Positions 1 through 9,469 of a stretch of 64,000 nucleotides of DNA are shown piece by piece (position 1 is the first letter of the stretch; every line of letters begins with the position of its first letter). This stretch comes from Lachancea mirantina (Eukaryota > Ascomycota > Saccharomycetes > Saccharomycetales > Saccharomycetaceae). Position numbers and translations under genes: made by a program. Location of the stretch: NCBI GenBank assembly GCA_900074745.1, contig LT598469.1, forward strand, positions 868,001 to 932,000, in the 5' to 3' direction. The notes under the pieces are model-generated. The model made no database searches. It worked only from the letters and a program-made list of their open reading frames with translations, and had not been told where the DNA came from.

Positions 1-1735
1 ATCTCACTATCATGGACATAGGCTGGGTTCCCACGTACTTGCAGACAGGGTGTAATTCGCTTCCATATTTCCCAATTGCCTTTTCAAATTTGGTGACTTC
101 CAGGGAAGTCAAGGTTGGCTCTCTCAAAAACTCGCGAGAAAGATGGTTCTTGCAATAAGCCAGGGCGTCTGAGGTATTATAATCCGTTTTTATTAGTGCT
201 TTTAAAGCAGCATCCAAAAAATTGCATGTTTCCGACGAAATGCTGAGTCGGGGAGGAAAATACTGGCGGCAAGTATCCATGTAATGATCAAGTTCGTTGA
301 TAGATATTTTGGACGTATCAAAAACCCACAAAAGCTCCGAAGTTTCGGCATTTCCCCTCGATTCTTTGATTAAAGAAGGTGAGGGAGATCTCGACTTCGC
401 TGTAGAGCCTAGCTCAAGATTATTATCAGGCCATTGGTATTTTGTTCCAACTCTAGAGCACTTGAGTGGATACGGCAGTCCCAGGTATGGAGAAAGAATG
501 TCATCCAAACAACTTATAAGCTTCATCCCAAGGTAATGAAACCAGATATGGCTTTCGTCCAGTGATCCAGCTAAAGCTGCTTTCCCAGAGTTTTCTAAAT
601 GAGCCGCATATATCTTGAATTGGGCGACTTCTTCCTTTATCTCTTGTTCGCGTTTTGTTTGACCAACCGCAGTACCCTTTTCTAAACAGCTTGAGCATAT
701 CCAACAAACGCTCTTGGCAGGCTTTCTTTCTAGCGGTGGACTCAAACAATACAGATGAACAGCCATTCGACATTCATCGCATCTTAAAAATTGGGATTTC
801 TCGCACCACTCTGAGCAATGGCCGCATCTCTGATCCCAATCGTCATCACTTGTTGAAGTGATTTGTTGAGGCCGATTAAGAACGTACTTTTCTATCACTT
901 TAGTAATTGGGTAGGTCTCCTCAACAAAAATGTACGGTATTCGTCTGGACATGGCGATGAGAAATGACGACGAAGGGTCAATGGTCAGAATTTGTCGTGT
1001 GCTCCAAACTGGATAGTATTTGAGTGTATATCTGTCGAAGAGGTCAGCAAAGTAGAAGTGGTTAGGTTTCACGACAAACTCGGTTAACGCCTCAGGTGAC
1101 TCTCCTAATAGTGCCCTGTGAGAAACGGTGCATTTTCCCCGGAAAGAGTGTATAGGACAAATATCAACATGAAGGGACGCATACAGAAGTCGTGAGCTGA
1201 TGGTCAATGCGTTATTCTGGATATCTCGCGGCCTGTAATACCAGTTCATTTTCAGCTGGAAATATCTTGCAGGGAAGGACTCGGTAAAATCCTCCGAGGC
1301 AGCTATCAATTCCCGATACTCCTGTTTACATTCAAAGCTCATGATTCGGCCAATGTAATAGGGTTCACCTGGAGGCTCAGAAACCATGTAAATATGATCA
1401 TTCCTTCGCAGCATAACATTTCCTTCTTGCATTAAAGTATCTGAAACAATATTAACGAAAGCGTCCTCCAAGTCCAAAATATTAGAAAACCGGCTATGTT
1501 TTCTGAAAGTCGCTGGAAGAGACGGTATGAAATTCCATTCCACGGATTTATTATTCAGAAACTGCTGATACTTCTCTTTGGAACCTTTTTTCTTAACGGT
1601 CTCTGAAGTTTTCTTGTTCGACGGTGTTTCTAATCGTTTGAGTCGCTTGACGAGGTCTTCATCGGCCTTCTTCTCATTATAATCAACCTTTTTGGCGGTT
1701 GAACGTCTCGAAAGAGACCGCCTCTCCACATTCAT
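1..1735 (-). CDS. SNT2: Snt2 chromatin/E3 protein, N-terminal part (runs off window)
   Basis: BAH, PHD and SANT chromatin protein; in S. cerevisiae Snt2 acts with Ecm5 and Rpd3 in stress-response transcription and in degradation of excess histones. The frame is open from an ATG at 1735 to the left edge, about 578 codons of a protein near 1400 residues in S. cerevisiae. A basic N-terminus is followed by a BAH domain from about residue 105 (reads MLRRNDHIYMVSEPPG). A PHD finger lies near residue 300 (CGHCSEWC, CDECRMAVHLYC, CWICSSC), and a SANT-like helix begins near residue 550 (KFEKAIGKYG). Only 137 bp separate it from the divergent CEG1 start, the same neighbour as in S. cerevisiae (YGL131C/YGL130W). 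The C-terminal half is outside the window. Confidence 0.93.
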   Translation of the reverse strand, partial: MNVERRSLSRRSTAKKVDYNEKKADEDLVKRLKRLETPSNKKTSETVKKKGSKEKYQQFLNNKSVEWNFIPSLPATFRKHSRFSNILDLEDAFVNIVSDTLMQEGNVMLRRNDHIYMVSEPPGEPYYIGRIMSFECKQEYRELIAASEDFTESFPARYFQLKMNWYYRPRDIQNNALTISSRLLYASLHVDICPIHSFRGKCTVSHRALLGESPEALTEFVVKPNHFYFADLFDRYTLKYYPVWSTRQILTIDPSSSFLIAMSRRIPYIFVEETYPITKVIEKYVLNRPQQITSTSDDDWDQRCGHCSEWCEKSQFLRCDECRMAVHLYCLSPPLERKPAKSVCWICSSCLEKGTAVGQTKREQEIKEEVAQFKIYAAHLENSGKAALAGSLDESHIWFHYLGMKLISCLDDILSPYLGLPYPLKCSRVGTKYQWPDNNLELGSTAKSRSPSPSLIKESRGNAETSELLWVFDTSKISINELDHYMDTCRQYFPPRLSISSETCNFLDAALKALIKTDYNTSDALAYCKNHLSREFLREPTLTSLEVTKFEKAIGKYGSELHPVCKYVGTQPMSMIVR

Positions 1736-1872
1736 AGTGCTTTAAATCGGCGTCATGAGAAGTCGGGGCTATTGAAGTAGTTGATGCTGTAGAAGATTCA
1801 AAATTTGAAATATTGTCGAGACCTAAATCATGATTAACAGAGATACCGAAGAGCACAGAAGAACAGACCAAG
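1736..1872. promoter_or_regulatory. Divergent SNT2/CEG1 promoter region
   Basis: Only 137 bp separate the two divergent start codons, so both promoters must share or overlap here. I see no confident factor site. Confidence 0.5.
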
Positions 1873-3261
1873 ATGGAGAGCAGGACTGCACCAGATATTC
1901 CAGGAATTCGACAACCGGCCAATGTAACGCAGGATATTCGTATGCTCATTTCAAAGCTTTTAAACTCACCAAAACCTGCTAAGACGTTTCCAGGATCGCA
2001 ACCTGTGTCATTTCAGCATTCGGACATTGAGGATAAGTTGTGTGGGCAAGACTACTATGTGTGTGAAAAGACGGATGGAATTAGAGCATTGATGCTCGTT
2101 GTAATAAATCCAGTTACGAAGGAACAAGGCTGCTTCATTATAGACAGAGAAAACAATTATTTTTTAGTGAGTGGGTTCCGATTCCCAAGGCTTCCACGTC
2201 AGTCGCGGAAGGAATTATTAGAAACATTTCAAGATGGGACTTTGATTGATGGAGAACTGGTTTTGCAAACGAATCCTGTAACAAAACTGAAAGAAATGCG
2301 CTATCTGATGTTTGACTGTTTGGCTATCAATGGAAGGTGCATAGTGCAATCACCAACGAGTTCGCGGCTTGCACATCTTGGAAAAGAATTTTATAAGCCT
2401 TACTATGACTTGAGGTCGCTGTATCCAAAGCATTGCGAGACTTTCCCGTTCAAAATATCCATGAAGCACATGAATTTCAGCTACGATTTAATGAAAGTAG
2501 TGAATTCTCTTGAAAGTTTACCGCATGTGTCGGACGGTCTGATCTTCACGCCGGTTAATACGCCGTACAACGTTGGAGGAAAAGACTCACTTTTACTGAA
2601 GTGGAAACCCGAAGAAGAAAACAGTGTCGATTTCAAAGTCATTTTAGAAATTCCGATCGCGGAAGATACAACAACACCCAAAAACGATCCTAGCAGATTT
2701 TATTTTAATTACGATGTCAAACCTGCTTTTCAACTTTATATTTGGCAAGGCGGTGCTGATGTCAACAACAGACTGCACACCTTCGACCAGCCATTTTCCA
2801 AAAAAGAACTAGAAATCTTAGAGAGGACGTATAAGAAATTCGCAGAGCTCGAAATTAGCGATGAACAATGGCATGAATTGAAGAATCTGGATCAGCCGCT
2901 AAATGGGAGAATAGTTGAGTGTTCAAAGGATCAGGAAAGCGGAGCTTGGAGACTATTAAGATTCCGAGATGACAAACTCAATGGTAACCATGTTTCAGTT
3001 GTACAAAAGGTGTTGGAAAGTATTAGCGATTCTGTTAGAGTCGAGGATTTGCAAGAAGCCAGTAGCCAAATGAAACAAGGTTGGGTTGATAGGCATGATG
3101 TCAAAAAGCGACCTTTTCAGGAAATAAACGCTCAACCCCAGCGCCCTGTTGAGCCCGCTGGCCCGCCCACTGACCAACCGCGTTATGTGGATGACGAGGA
3201 AGACAACTGGTCGGAAGAAATAGAAGAAGCAATGGCTGAACCCAAAAAACAGAAAACCTGA
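1873..3261 (+). CDS. CEG1: mRNA capping enzyme guanylyltransferase
   Basis: Transfers GMP from GTP to the 5' diphosphate end of nascent mRNA, in complex with the RNA triphosphatase Cet1 and the phosphorylated Pol II tail. The protein has 462 residues, close to the 459 of S. cerevisiae. The nucleotidyltransferase motif I KTDG lies at residues 66-69, so Lys66 should form the covalent GMP adduct. Further motifs read DGELV, then a LLLKWK motif near residue 240, before the C-terminal OB fold (motif VI region ending in WRLLRFRDDK). The acidic and basic tail after residue 400 is low-complexity. It is followed closely by convergent RSM23. Order SNT2-CEG1-RSM23 matches S. cerevisiae YGL131-YGL129. Confidence 0.97.
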   Translation: MESRTAPDIPGIRQPANVTQDIRMLISKLLNSPKPAKTFPGSQPVSFQHSDIEDKLCGQDYYVCEKTDGIRALMLVVINPVTKEQGCFIIDRENNYFLVSGFRFPRLPRQSRKELLETFQDGTLIDGELVLQTNPVTKLKEMRYLMFDCLAINGRCIVQSPTSSRLAHLGKEFYKPYYDLRSLYPKHCETFPFKISMKHMNFSYDLMKVVNSLESLPHVSDGLIFTPVNTPYNVGGKDSLLLKWKPEEENSVDFKVILEIPIAEDTTTPKNDPSRFYFNYDVKPAFQLYIWQGGADVNNRLHTFDQPFSKKELEILERTYKKFAELEISDEQWHELKNLDQPLNGRIVECSKDQESGAWRLLRFRDDKLNGNHVSVVQKVLESISDSVRVEDLQEASSQMKQGWVDRHDVKKRPFQEINAQPQRPVEPAGPPTDQPRYVDDEEDNWSEEIEEAMAEPKKQKT

Positions 3262-3310
3262 GTGTTGGGATACTCAAAAAATTATTTACATGAAAACTAA
3301 GGCTCCATTA

Positions 3311-4630
3311 TTAAGCCATGTGCAAAACCAAGCTTTTCAAAAGCTCGCGAGGATTGCCATTGCCACTTAAAAAATACTTTTCGTCAACGACTTGATCGAA
3401 TTCTTTATCCTGTGAGTCTCTTTTCAAAAAAATTTCTGACTTCAAGTAAAATTTAAGTAGTTGTTTAACCTCCTCCTTCGTGAGCTTTTCAACCATAAAT
3501 TCCTTCACTTGGCCCTCTTTCAAAAGTTCGGCAAGCTTTGGTTCATAGTGCTTCAGTCGTATGTAAGGGTCATGATCAAGTTTTCCGAGACCAATGGGCA
3601 ACGTGCGGTTTGTACGATCTGAGCCGGATGTTGCAAGAATGACGCAGCTCTTTGAATTCTGAGAGCCAATTTTCCCACTGACTATGTCCATAATTGTTCT
3701 TCCCAGCTGTAAAGAAAAGATGTGAACGTTTCTATTCGCAGTGTCCTTGTAAGCTGAGAAAGGCTCTGATAGCATACGAGAAAAGTTATCAACTGTGACG
3801 AACACTGGGACATTGGCTTGGTTCATGAGCTCCTTAATTACCGCGGTGAACTGCTCACCTCTACTTCTTGGAGCTGCCTTGAAAGAGAGTAAATCCAAAA
3901 GTGTGTGTCTTTTTGCTGTGAGTATGGACGATTTTCCCACCGAAGATTCTTTCGTAGCTTGACCCAGAAGCTTATGATCGTCTTTGAGCGGAATAGATGC
4001 GAGTATATCAGCATCGTTAGATTTCAAAAGTTTCGAAAACAGCCTTTTCAAATACATTGGCTGAACGTACTCTTTCCCGTCGTGGTAGAAATCATTTCTA
4101 CCGTCAAGAAAGAGATCCGGATGAGAAATATTGAGAATAACAGATTTTTGCTCAACAGCAAGAGCATGCACTTGCGTTAATAGAGTTGACTTTCCTACAC
4201 CAGGTTCCCCCGTCAAAACGAACTTCCTATCACCCGAATTTTTAATAGCGTCAAATAGCCTTCTTGTCGTCGCTTCTCTCACAAGTGATACAGGCCGCGG
4301 AAATAACTCATGACGTTGATTCTGCTTGAAAGAGCCCAAATGATAAAGAGCTTTGTATTGACTGCTCGAGTAAGAAACGACCTCATTCAAAGACTTACTA
4401 ACATCTTTACTTTCAAATTTGGGCAATGCAACAGGTGAGGCATTTCGATTGAATTGCGAGGTCGCAACCGTTTGATCCCAGGATTTATAAAGCGATCCAG
4501 CACTCACCTTTTTAGCCGCAGTCCTGCCATTGCTCCCGGCTTTTTTTGCAAAGCCCTGTGGTTTGCCACGACTTACGGCAGCCCCAAGTCTGCTGCAGCT
4601 AGTGAAACTTCTTGAAGTGGCTCTTAGCAT
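3311..4630 (-). CDS. RSM23: Mitochondrial small-subunit ribosomal protein mS29 (DAP3 family)
   Basis: GTP-binding constituent of the mitochondrial 37S ribosomal subunit, homologue of human DAP3. The 439-residue protein opens with a mitochondrial presequence-like segment rich in Arg, Ser and Ala (MLRATSRSFTSCSRLG). A Walker A P-loop GEPGVGKST is near residue 141, followed by the AAA-like fold. The C-terminal helix ending NPRELLKSLVLH is typical of the family. The start at 4630 is an ATG. Its neighbour on the left, CEG1, is conserved with S. cerevisiae (YGL129C); on the right the order changes to PUS1 (YPL212C), so an ancestral junction lies between 4.6 and 4.8 kb. Confidence 0.93.
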   Translation of the reverse strand: MLRATSRSFTSCSRLGAAVSRGKPQGFAKKAGSNGRTAAKKVSAGSLYKSWDQTVATSQFNRNASPVALPKFESKDVSKSLNEVVSYSSSQYKALYHLGSFKQNQRHELFPRPVSLVREATTRRLFDAIKNSGDRKFVLTGEPGVGKSTLLTQVHALAVEQKSVILNISHPDLFLDGRNDFYHDGKEYVQPMYLKRLFSKLLKSNDADILASIPLKDDHKLLGQATKESSVGKSSILTAKRHTLLDLLSFKAAPRSRGEQFTAVIKELMNQANVPVFVTVDNFSRMLSEPFSAYKDTANRNVHIFSLQLGRTIMDIVSGKIGSQNSKSCVILATSGSDRTNRTLPIGLGKLDHDPYIRLKHYEPKLAELLKEGQVKEFMVEKLTKEEVKQLLKFYLKSEIFLKRDSQDKEFDQVVDEKYFLSGNGNPRELLKSLVLHMA

Positions 4631-4836
4631 CCTTGGTCTCAGGAATTATGCTTTGTTCAAATTAATTGGTACATGGCAATTTTGAAGAAATTTTTACGCA
4701 GTACATAACGATGAATCCAAGAGATGAAGAATATCGAGAGGTTGGCAATATAAGAACAGCTGAAATGGACAAGTAAAATCTCTTCTAAACTACGTGCTCT
4801 TCTATAACCAAAATAGTCTCTGAATAGTTCAATTGT

Positions 4837-6438
4837 TTACTCTAAAGGCTTAGAATTCGCATTCGATTTTGGGTTGTGAATTCCCCGCGCCGTCAAAAAG
4901 TCGAACACGCTTTTTTGAAATTTGTCGCTGACTTCGGAACCTGCTAGCCCTGCCTCCGAATGCACACCAGTGACTTTACTGAAGCTGTCAATATAGCTGA
5001 AAAATGCGTTAAACACATTTTCGTCCACTTCTTCCTGATAAATTTTATCGTAAATGTACTTCATTTTGAAAGCGTCCATCTCATTTTGATACTCATCGAA
5101 GTTGATTGGAGCATATCCAAATTCTTGCAGCCTTTTATTGTAGCCCTCGTAAACGGGACATTCGAGTAAAAGTCCCAAAGCTGGGGCCTTGGGAATATTA
5201 ATTTTTTGTGCACCGTAAGATTCTGTTATGCGGTCAGCAGGACATGAGCAGCGTGTAACCAAAGTGGCCATAGAAATCATTTTCCGAATTTGATGCAACA
5301 TAAACGATTGGCCGTGGATTTTAATGGAAACCCACTCAGTCTTGCACTCGCCAATGACAAACGGGTCAGAAACCTTAATCTCCTTCATGAATCTGATTGC
5401 ACTTGGGTCTTTGAAATCTTTTCCCAAAGTGAAGTTATGGAAGTTGTGCGGGCCAAGGTATTGGGCCATTGCTGCTCGAAATGCCTCCAATTTTGCGGTT
5501 GACACCCGGTAAGCTCTACGGTGGGTATTTTCTAACTGTTTGAACTGCCGCACAAGCTGATAGGTGGGGTCAGTTTCATCGAATTCATTTCTTGGCGGAG
5601 GAACATACTCATTTATTTCACTCAATTCTGCTTCGGAAAAAGTTTTGACCGCATCTTTGTTGAAAGCGGCCCAGAAGCCAGCACTTTCTTCATCTGCTGG
5701 AATGACGCCTGGTTTTTCAACTTTACTCAGCTCAATGTCCTCGAACAGCGCACTGCCAGGTTTCGGCCCTATAAATGAATAAGTGGGCAAGAGGTATTCG
5801 TACCAGCGCGAACTGCACATTTTCCTACAATCGAAGGCCTTGTTGACCCTCTTGAAGTCCCACACTCGAATGCCCTCGGGCAGATTGTCGTTGATTTTTT
5901 TCAAAATGTCCGGATCTTCGATAATGAGTTTCAAAGAAATGACATTGCCGCCAGCATGAACACCTTTGTCGGTTCTAGCGGCCCTCATGAATCCGCTTTT
6001 TCTCAAATCTGTCGAATTCGCTTTTGAGATGGCTCCAGCCTTGACAAACGCATTAAAAAGCTCGGACTCAATGGTAGGATTTGGTGGGTTGTACTGCATA
6101 CCGTGATACCCAGTTCCACAGAAACCGACCATCACAGCGACTTTCCTTTTGGGTAATCTAGGTTCTTTGTTGGCATTAGTTTCGCCACTGCTTCGATCCC
6201 CATCTCCTTTCTCACTGCTTATCTTTCTGAAATCTTGAAAGTTAGTGAAAAACAACTATGTTTATCAAATACTCTGCGCACATACATACAATTTCTTGCT
6301 GTCAGAATCCGCAGTATCGTCCCTATCATAATCCGATCTGCGAGTTTTCGTCCATTTATGCTGGTTCCCTCTTTTATAAGCCTCTTCACCAGGCTGATCA
6401 TCAGCGTATTCTGGCCTTAGATCGCTCTCAGAGCTCAT
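4837..6438 (-). CDS. PUS1: tRNA pseudouridine synthase Pus1, two exons
   Basis: Isomerises uridine to pseudouridine in tRNAs (positions such as 27, 34, 36), U2 snRNA and some mRNAs. Exon 2 (4837-6226) holds the TruA-type catalytic core: KVAVMVGFCGTGYHGMQ and the catalytic-Asp motif RAARTDKGVHA. On its own this exon would begin with a non-homologous MFFTNFQDF leader. Exon 1 (6290-6438) starts at ATG 6438 and reads MSSESDLRPEYADDQ then EEAYKRGNQHKWTK, matching the N-terminus of S. cerevisiae Pus1 as I recall it. Splicing GTATGT at 6289 to ATTTCAG at 6227 keeps frame and gives 512 residues (S. cerevisiae about 544). The branch point reads CACTAAC. I recall no intron in the S. cerevisiae gene. 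PUS1-NIP7-SRP72 order matches YPL212-YPL210. Confidence 0.93.
6227..6289 (-). other. PUS1 intron (63 nt)
   Basis: On the minus strand the 5' site is GTATGT at 6289-6284, the branch sequence is CACTAAC and the 3' site is TTCAG ending at 6227. An alternative AG (TTCAAG) seven bases earlier would put a stop codon in frame. Splicing joins codon phase 2 to phase 1 and restores the Pus1 N-terminus. Confidence 0.85.
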
Positions 6439-6852
6439 CAGTTGTTGGTCCTGGTTGTTTTCTAGCTAGTCGACAAGTGGCCGATGAGATGAGATTGATA
6501 TTTTCAAAAATTTTCTAATTAGCTAAAGCGCCTATTTACGGGCAGTTCTCGAGAAACAAGACCCTACAGAAATATAAAAAGCAAGTCCCTCAATTTGTTC
6601 AAGTACAAGTTCACCCTATATCATCAGTTGACTTCTAGATTAACTCATATGCCTCATTTCTAGACTTAAGTCAGGAATAATACGTTCACGTGACTGTTTA
6701 GTGCAATCAATTTCTTTTTCATTTTACCAAAATTTTTCAACATGCGATGAGATGATCTTTGAACAACGATTACTCGGCGTAAACGCTCAGGTTTGGGAGA
6801 TATTTTTAGGTAGATTTGATCGTACTTGCATCCCTAGTAACTTCAACACACT
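6439..6852. promoter_or_regulatory. Divergent PUS1/NIP7 intergenic region with PAC and RRPE boxes
   Basis: A 414 bp region between divergent genes. Next to NIP7 an RRPE element AAAATTTTTCA lies at 6729-6739 and a PAC element GCGATGAG at 6744-6751, about 100 bp before the ATG. This pair marks ribosome-biogenesis promoters in yeasts (Stb3 with Dot6/Tod6). On the PUS1 side a PAC-like CGATGAGATGAG and an AAAATTTTC stretch occur near 6483-6516. A CACGTG core lies near 6689. Confidence 0.7.
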
Positions 6853-7398
6853 ATGAGGCAACTTACTGAGGAAGAGACGAGGGTTGTTTTTGAGAAATTG
6901 GCTGGTTACATTGGCAGAAACATCAAGTTTTTGATTGGCAACAAAGAACAGCCATTCGTATTCAGATTGCAGAAAGACCGCGTATACTACATCCCTGATC
7001 ATGTAGCAAAATTGGCCACATCAGTGGCGAGACCAAATTTAATGTCGGTTGGGATCTGCCTCGGAAAGTTCACCAAGACCGGTAAGTTTCGCGTTCACGT
7101 GACCGCTCTTGGAGTGCTTGCCCAACATGCCAGATACAAGATATGGATCAAGCCCAACGGTGAGATGCCCTTTCTGTATGGCAACCATGTTCTGAAAGCG
7201 CACGTCGGTAAAATGTCAGAAGATATTCCCGAACATGCGGGTGTTATCGTGTATTCTATGCACGACGTGCCACTTGGATTCGGAGTAAGTTCTAAAAGCA
7301 CGTCAGAGGCCAGAGATATGCAGCCCACGGGTATCGTAGCGTTTAGGCAAGCTGACATTGGAGAATATTTGAGAGACGAGGACACGCTTTTCACATGA
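6853..7398 (+). CDS. NIP7: 60S ribosome biogenesis factor Nip7
   Basis: Nucleolar protein needed for 27S pre-rRNA processing and 60S subunit assembly, working with Nop8 and the exosome. It has 181 residues, the same length as the S. cerevisiae protein. The conserved N-terminal domain begins MRQLTEEETRVVFEKLAGYIG, and a C-terminal PUA RNA-binding domain spans about residues 95-170 (KIWIKPNGEMPFLYGNHVLK, VYSMHDVPLGFG). PAC and RRPE boxes just upstream fit its function. It is convergent with SRP72 about 120 bp away. Confidence 0.98.
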   Translation: MRQLTEEETRVVFEKLAGYIGRNIKFLIGNKEQPFVFRLQKDRVYYIPDHVAKLATSVARPNLMSVGICLGKFTKTGKFRVHVTALGVLAQHARYKIWIKPNGEMPFLYGNHVLKAHVGKMSEDIPEHAGVIVYSMHDVPLGFGVSSKSTSEARDMQPTGIVAFRQADIGEYLRDEDTLFT

Positions 7399-7517
7399 AA
7401 AAAATAAACCCTGCATGCTTTTTACAAGGGCCCTGGCCTGTGCAATATGAGATATATCCATTCAAATCACGTTACATACAAGCGGCGGCCGCGAAATATG
7501 AGGCCTTCTTAAATAGC

Positions 7518-9365
7518 TTACTTTTTGATGCTTTTTGATTTGGCTTTAGAAATATCCAAAGATTGTTCTAATTTTTTGTTGCCAGATCCACCTCCTTGGG
7601 TCTGTTTCGCCAATTGCTTCTTTTTTAGTCTGAAATAAGATCTCTCTTTCATTGGAATCCAGCGCTCAGGGTCAGGTTGTGTGTTCTCGGGGTAGTTTTT
7701 AGAGAATTTCTTTTTTTTATATACCCTTCTCTTCTTGGGAGGTTTAGCCAGAATTATTGGCGCAGCCCGTGCGCCTTCGGCCTTGAAGGGAATCGAGCCC
7801 AGAGCCACCAACTCATCAATGTCAACATCGGAAATCAAGCTATCTAGTTGTTGATCGTGAATGCCTTCAAAAACGTCGCCCTGACCCAAAACTCTGTTTA
7901 TTAGATCGTCGGATGGGTTTGAACGTAAAAGCTCCTCAAATACAGCTTTTCCTTCCGCAAATTTGCCTTCTGCCAAAAGATTGAAGCCTACAAACTTCCA
8001 AAATTCAGTATCGCTTCGTGAGCTTGTCTCTTTGAATCTCACAAGCAAACTTTCCAAAAGTCTGTGTTTGTTTTGGCTTCTGTTTGCCCTCTGGTACAAT
8101 TGAATCAAGAGATATATCGAAATCTGCTGCTCAACATCTAGTTTATCGCTACTGGCCTTCAAAAAAAACTCCGCCAGCAAAATAGCACGGTCCCATTGCT
8201 TGTCCTTCACTTGAAGCTGAATGGCCAAGAGAAGCAGCCCAATGACTCTCCCCGAAATTCCACACTTCATTACGGACATTGTGTGTTTGAATAACTTTCT
8301 TGCTTGATGTTTGTATGGATCCAATGCAACGTTTCCAATTAGTTCTTGGTATTTCGACAAAGTATGCGAGAAAGTTGAGCTCTTGGACTTTAATGTGGAG
8401 TTAGCGAAAAACTTGAGTTGGTAAATATTTTGTTGCAAAGTATCCCATTGCTCGACGGTGAACTTATCGGAACTTGAAGTGAGTCCCTGAACGTTCAGCT
8501 CCCTTAAAAGTAAGGTGAAGTTTGAAGAGTACTTGGATAGGTCCTTCAAAGAAAGCAGATTGTTTACTGCTAGAAGACTGGTTACATCGGCAGCGCCAGC
8601 CATGCTGGTGATTTTTTCTAAGAGCTGTTTACTCTCACGTTCCCTACCTAATAGCTGCAGTAGGAAAGATTGCTGTAGAATCGCAGATGCTTGATCTTCA
8701 ACGAACCCATCAGACTCCGCTAGCCGATTGGCCTTCTGCACTAAAGACAACGCTTGTTCGAGGTTGCCCTTGGCGGATTCTACTAGGGACTGGTTGATCA
8801 GCAAATCATACGAATCCTCAAAAATCGAAGTTACAGCCACAGTATTGATGTCACTGGAGTAGCACAGAGCCGCACGTTCGTTGCAGGCAAGTTCGACTTC
8901 GTTGTCATTGTTCTCAGTTTCAATAGCGGCCAACAGCTGATAAATTCTGACAGCATTAGAATATTTGCCAATTTTGTAATGGAATTGCGCTACCACATGT
9001 AGCAAGCCTCTCTGATACCTAGTCAATGTCTTCTGTTTTGCAGATTCTTCAAGTCCAGGCTCAATCTTCAGGTATATCTCTTGAAATGCCCTACGATCGT
9101 TAAGTTTGTAATAGATGTACAACTTTTCCATAAGCAGCTCCCTGTCTCCGGAGTCAATGTGGGCGTAACTTTTGAGAACCAAGGAGCATTGTTCGTATTT
9201 GTCCTGTTTAATGAGGGCCACAAGACATTGCTTCAGAACGTCTATAGCTCGAGTGCACCCGCTCTCCAGAAGCTTCAAACTGGTAGCTGAAACTTCGTAA
9301 TGAGCTTCGTTTTTGGATTGAACATCCAATAGGGAGAATAAAGAGGTGAGATCTTCCTTACCCAT
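7518..9365 (-). CDS. SRP72: Signal recognition particle subunit Srp72
   Basis: Core SRP protein that binds SRP RNA together with Srp68 and takes part in co-translational targeting to the ER. The 615-residue protein is made mostly of TPR-like helical repeats (residues 1-500). It ends in the basic RNA-binding segment of the family near residues 545-600 (KPPKKRRVYKKKKFSKNY, then PDPERWIPMKERSYFR). S. cerevisiae Srp72 has about 640 residues. It diverges from MRH4 with 104 bp between the ATG codons. Confidence 0.95.
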   Translation of the reverse strand: MGKEDLTSLFSLLDVQSKNEAHYEVSATSLKLLESGCTRAIDVLKQCLVALIKQDKYEQCSLVLKSYAHIDSGDRELLMEKLYIYYKLNDRRAFQEIYLKIEPGLEESAKQKTLTRYQRGLLHVVAQFHYKIGKYSNAVRIYQLLAAIETENNDNEVELACNERAALCYSSDINTVAVTSIFEDSYDLLINQSLVESAKGNLEQALSLVQKANRLAESDGFVEDQASAILQQSFLLQLLGRERESKQLLEKITSMAGAADVTSLLAVNNLLSLKDLSKYSSNFTLLLRELNVQGLTSSSDKFTVEQWDTLQQNIYQLKFFANSTLKSKSSTFSHTLSKYQELIGNVALDPYKHQARKLFKHTMSVMKCGISGRVIGLLLLAIQLQVKDKQWDRAILLAEFFLKASSDKLDVEQQISIYLLIQLYQRANRSQNKHRLLESLLVRFKETSSRSDTEFWKFVGFNLLAEGKFAEGKAVFEELLRSNPSDDLINRVLGQGDVFEGIHDQQLDSLISDVDIDELVALGSIPFKAEGARAAPIILAKPPKKRRVYKKKKFSKNYPENTQPDPERWIPMKERSYFRLKKKQLAKQTQGGGSGNKKLEQSLDISKAKSKSIKK

Positions 9366-9469
9366 TGCTAAAATCCCTGTGAAACTTGTATCCAGCTCTC
9401 TTTTGTCTCAGTAGTGTTGGTCTCGCCTATATCTAAAATTTTTCAAAATGTTGAATAAAGCCTCGACGT
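9366..9469. promoter_or_regulatory. Divergent SRP72/MRH4 promoter with RRPE-like box and short upstream ORF
   Basis: Holds an RRPE-like AAAATTTTTCA near 9436. A short ORF starts at ATG 9448 and runs 19 codons to a TAG near 9507, out of frame with MRH4 and overlapping its first ATG at 9470. If transcription begins upstream of 9448 this uORF would reduce use of the first MRH4 ATG and favour a later one. Confidence 0.4.
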
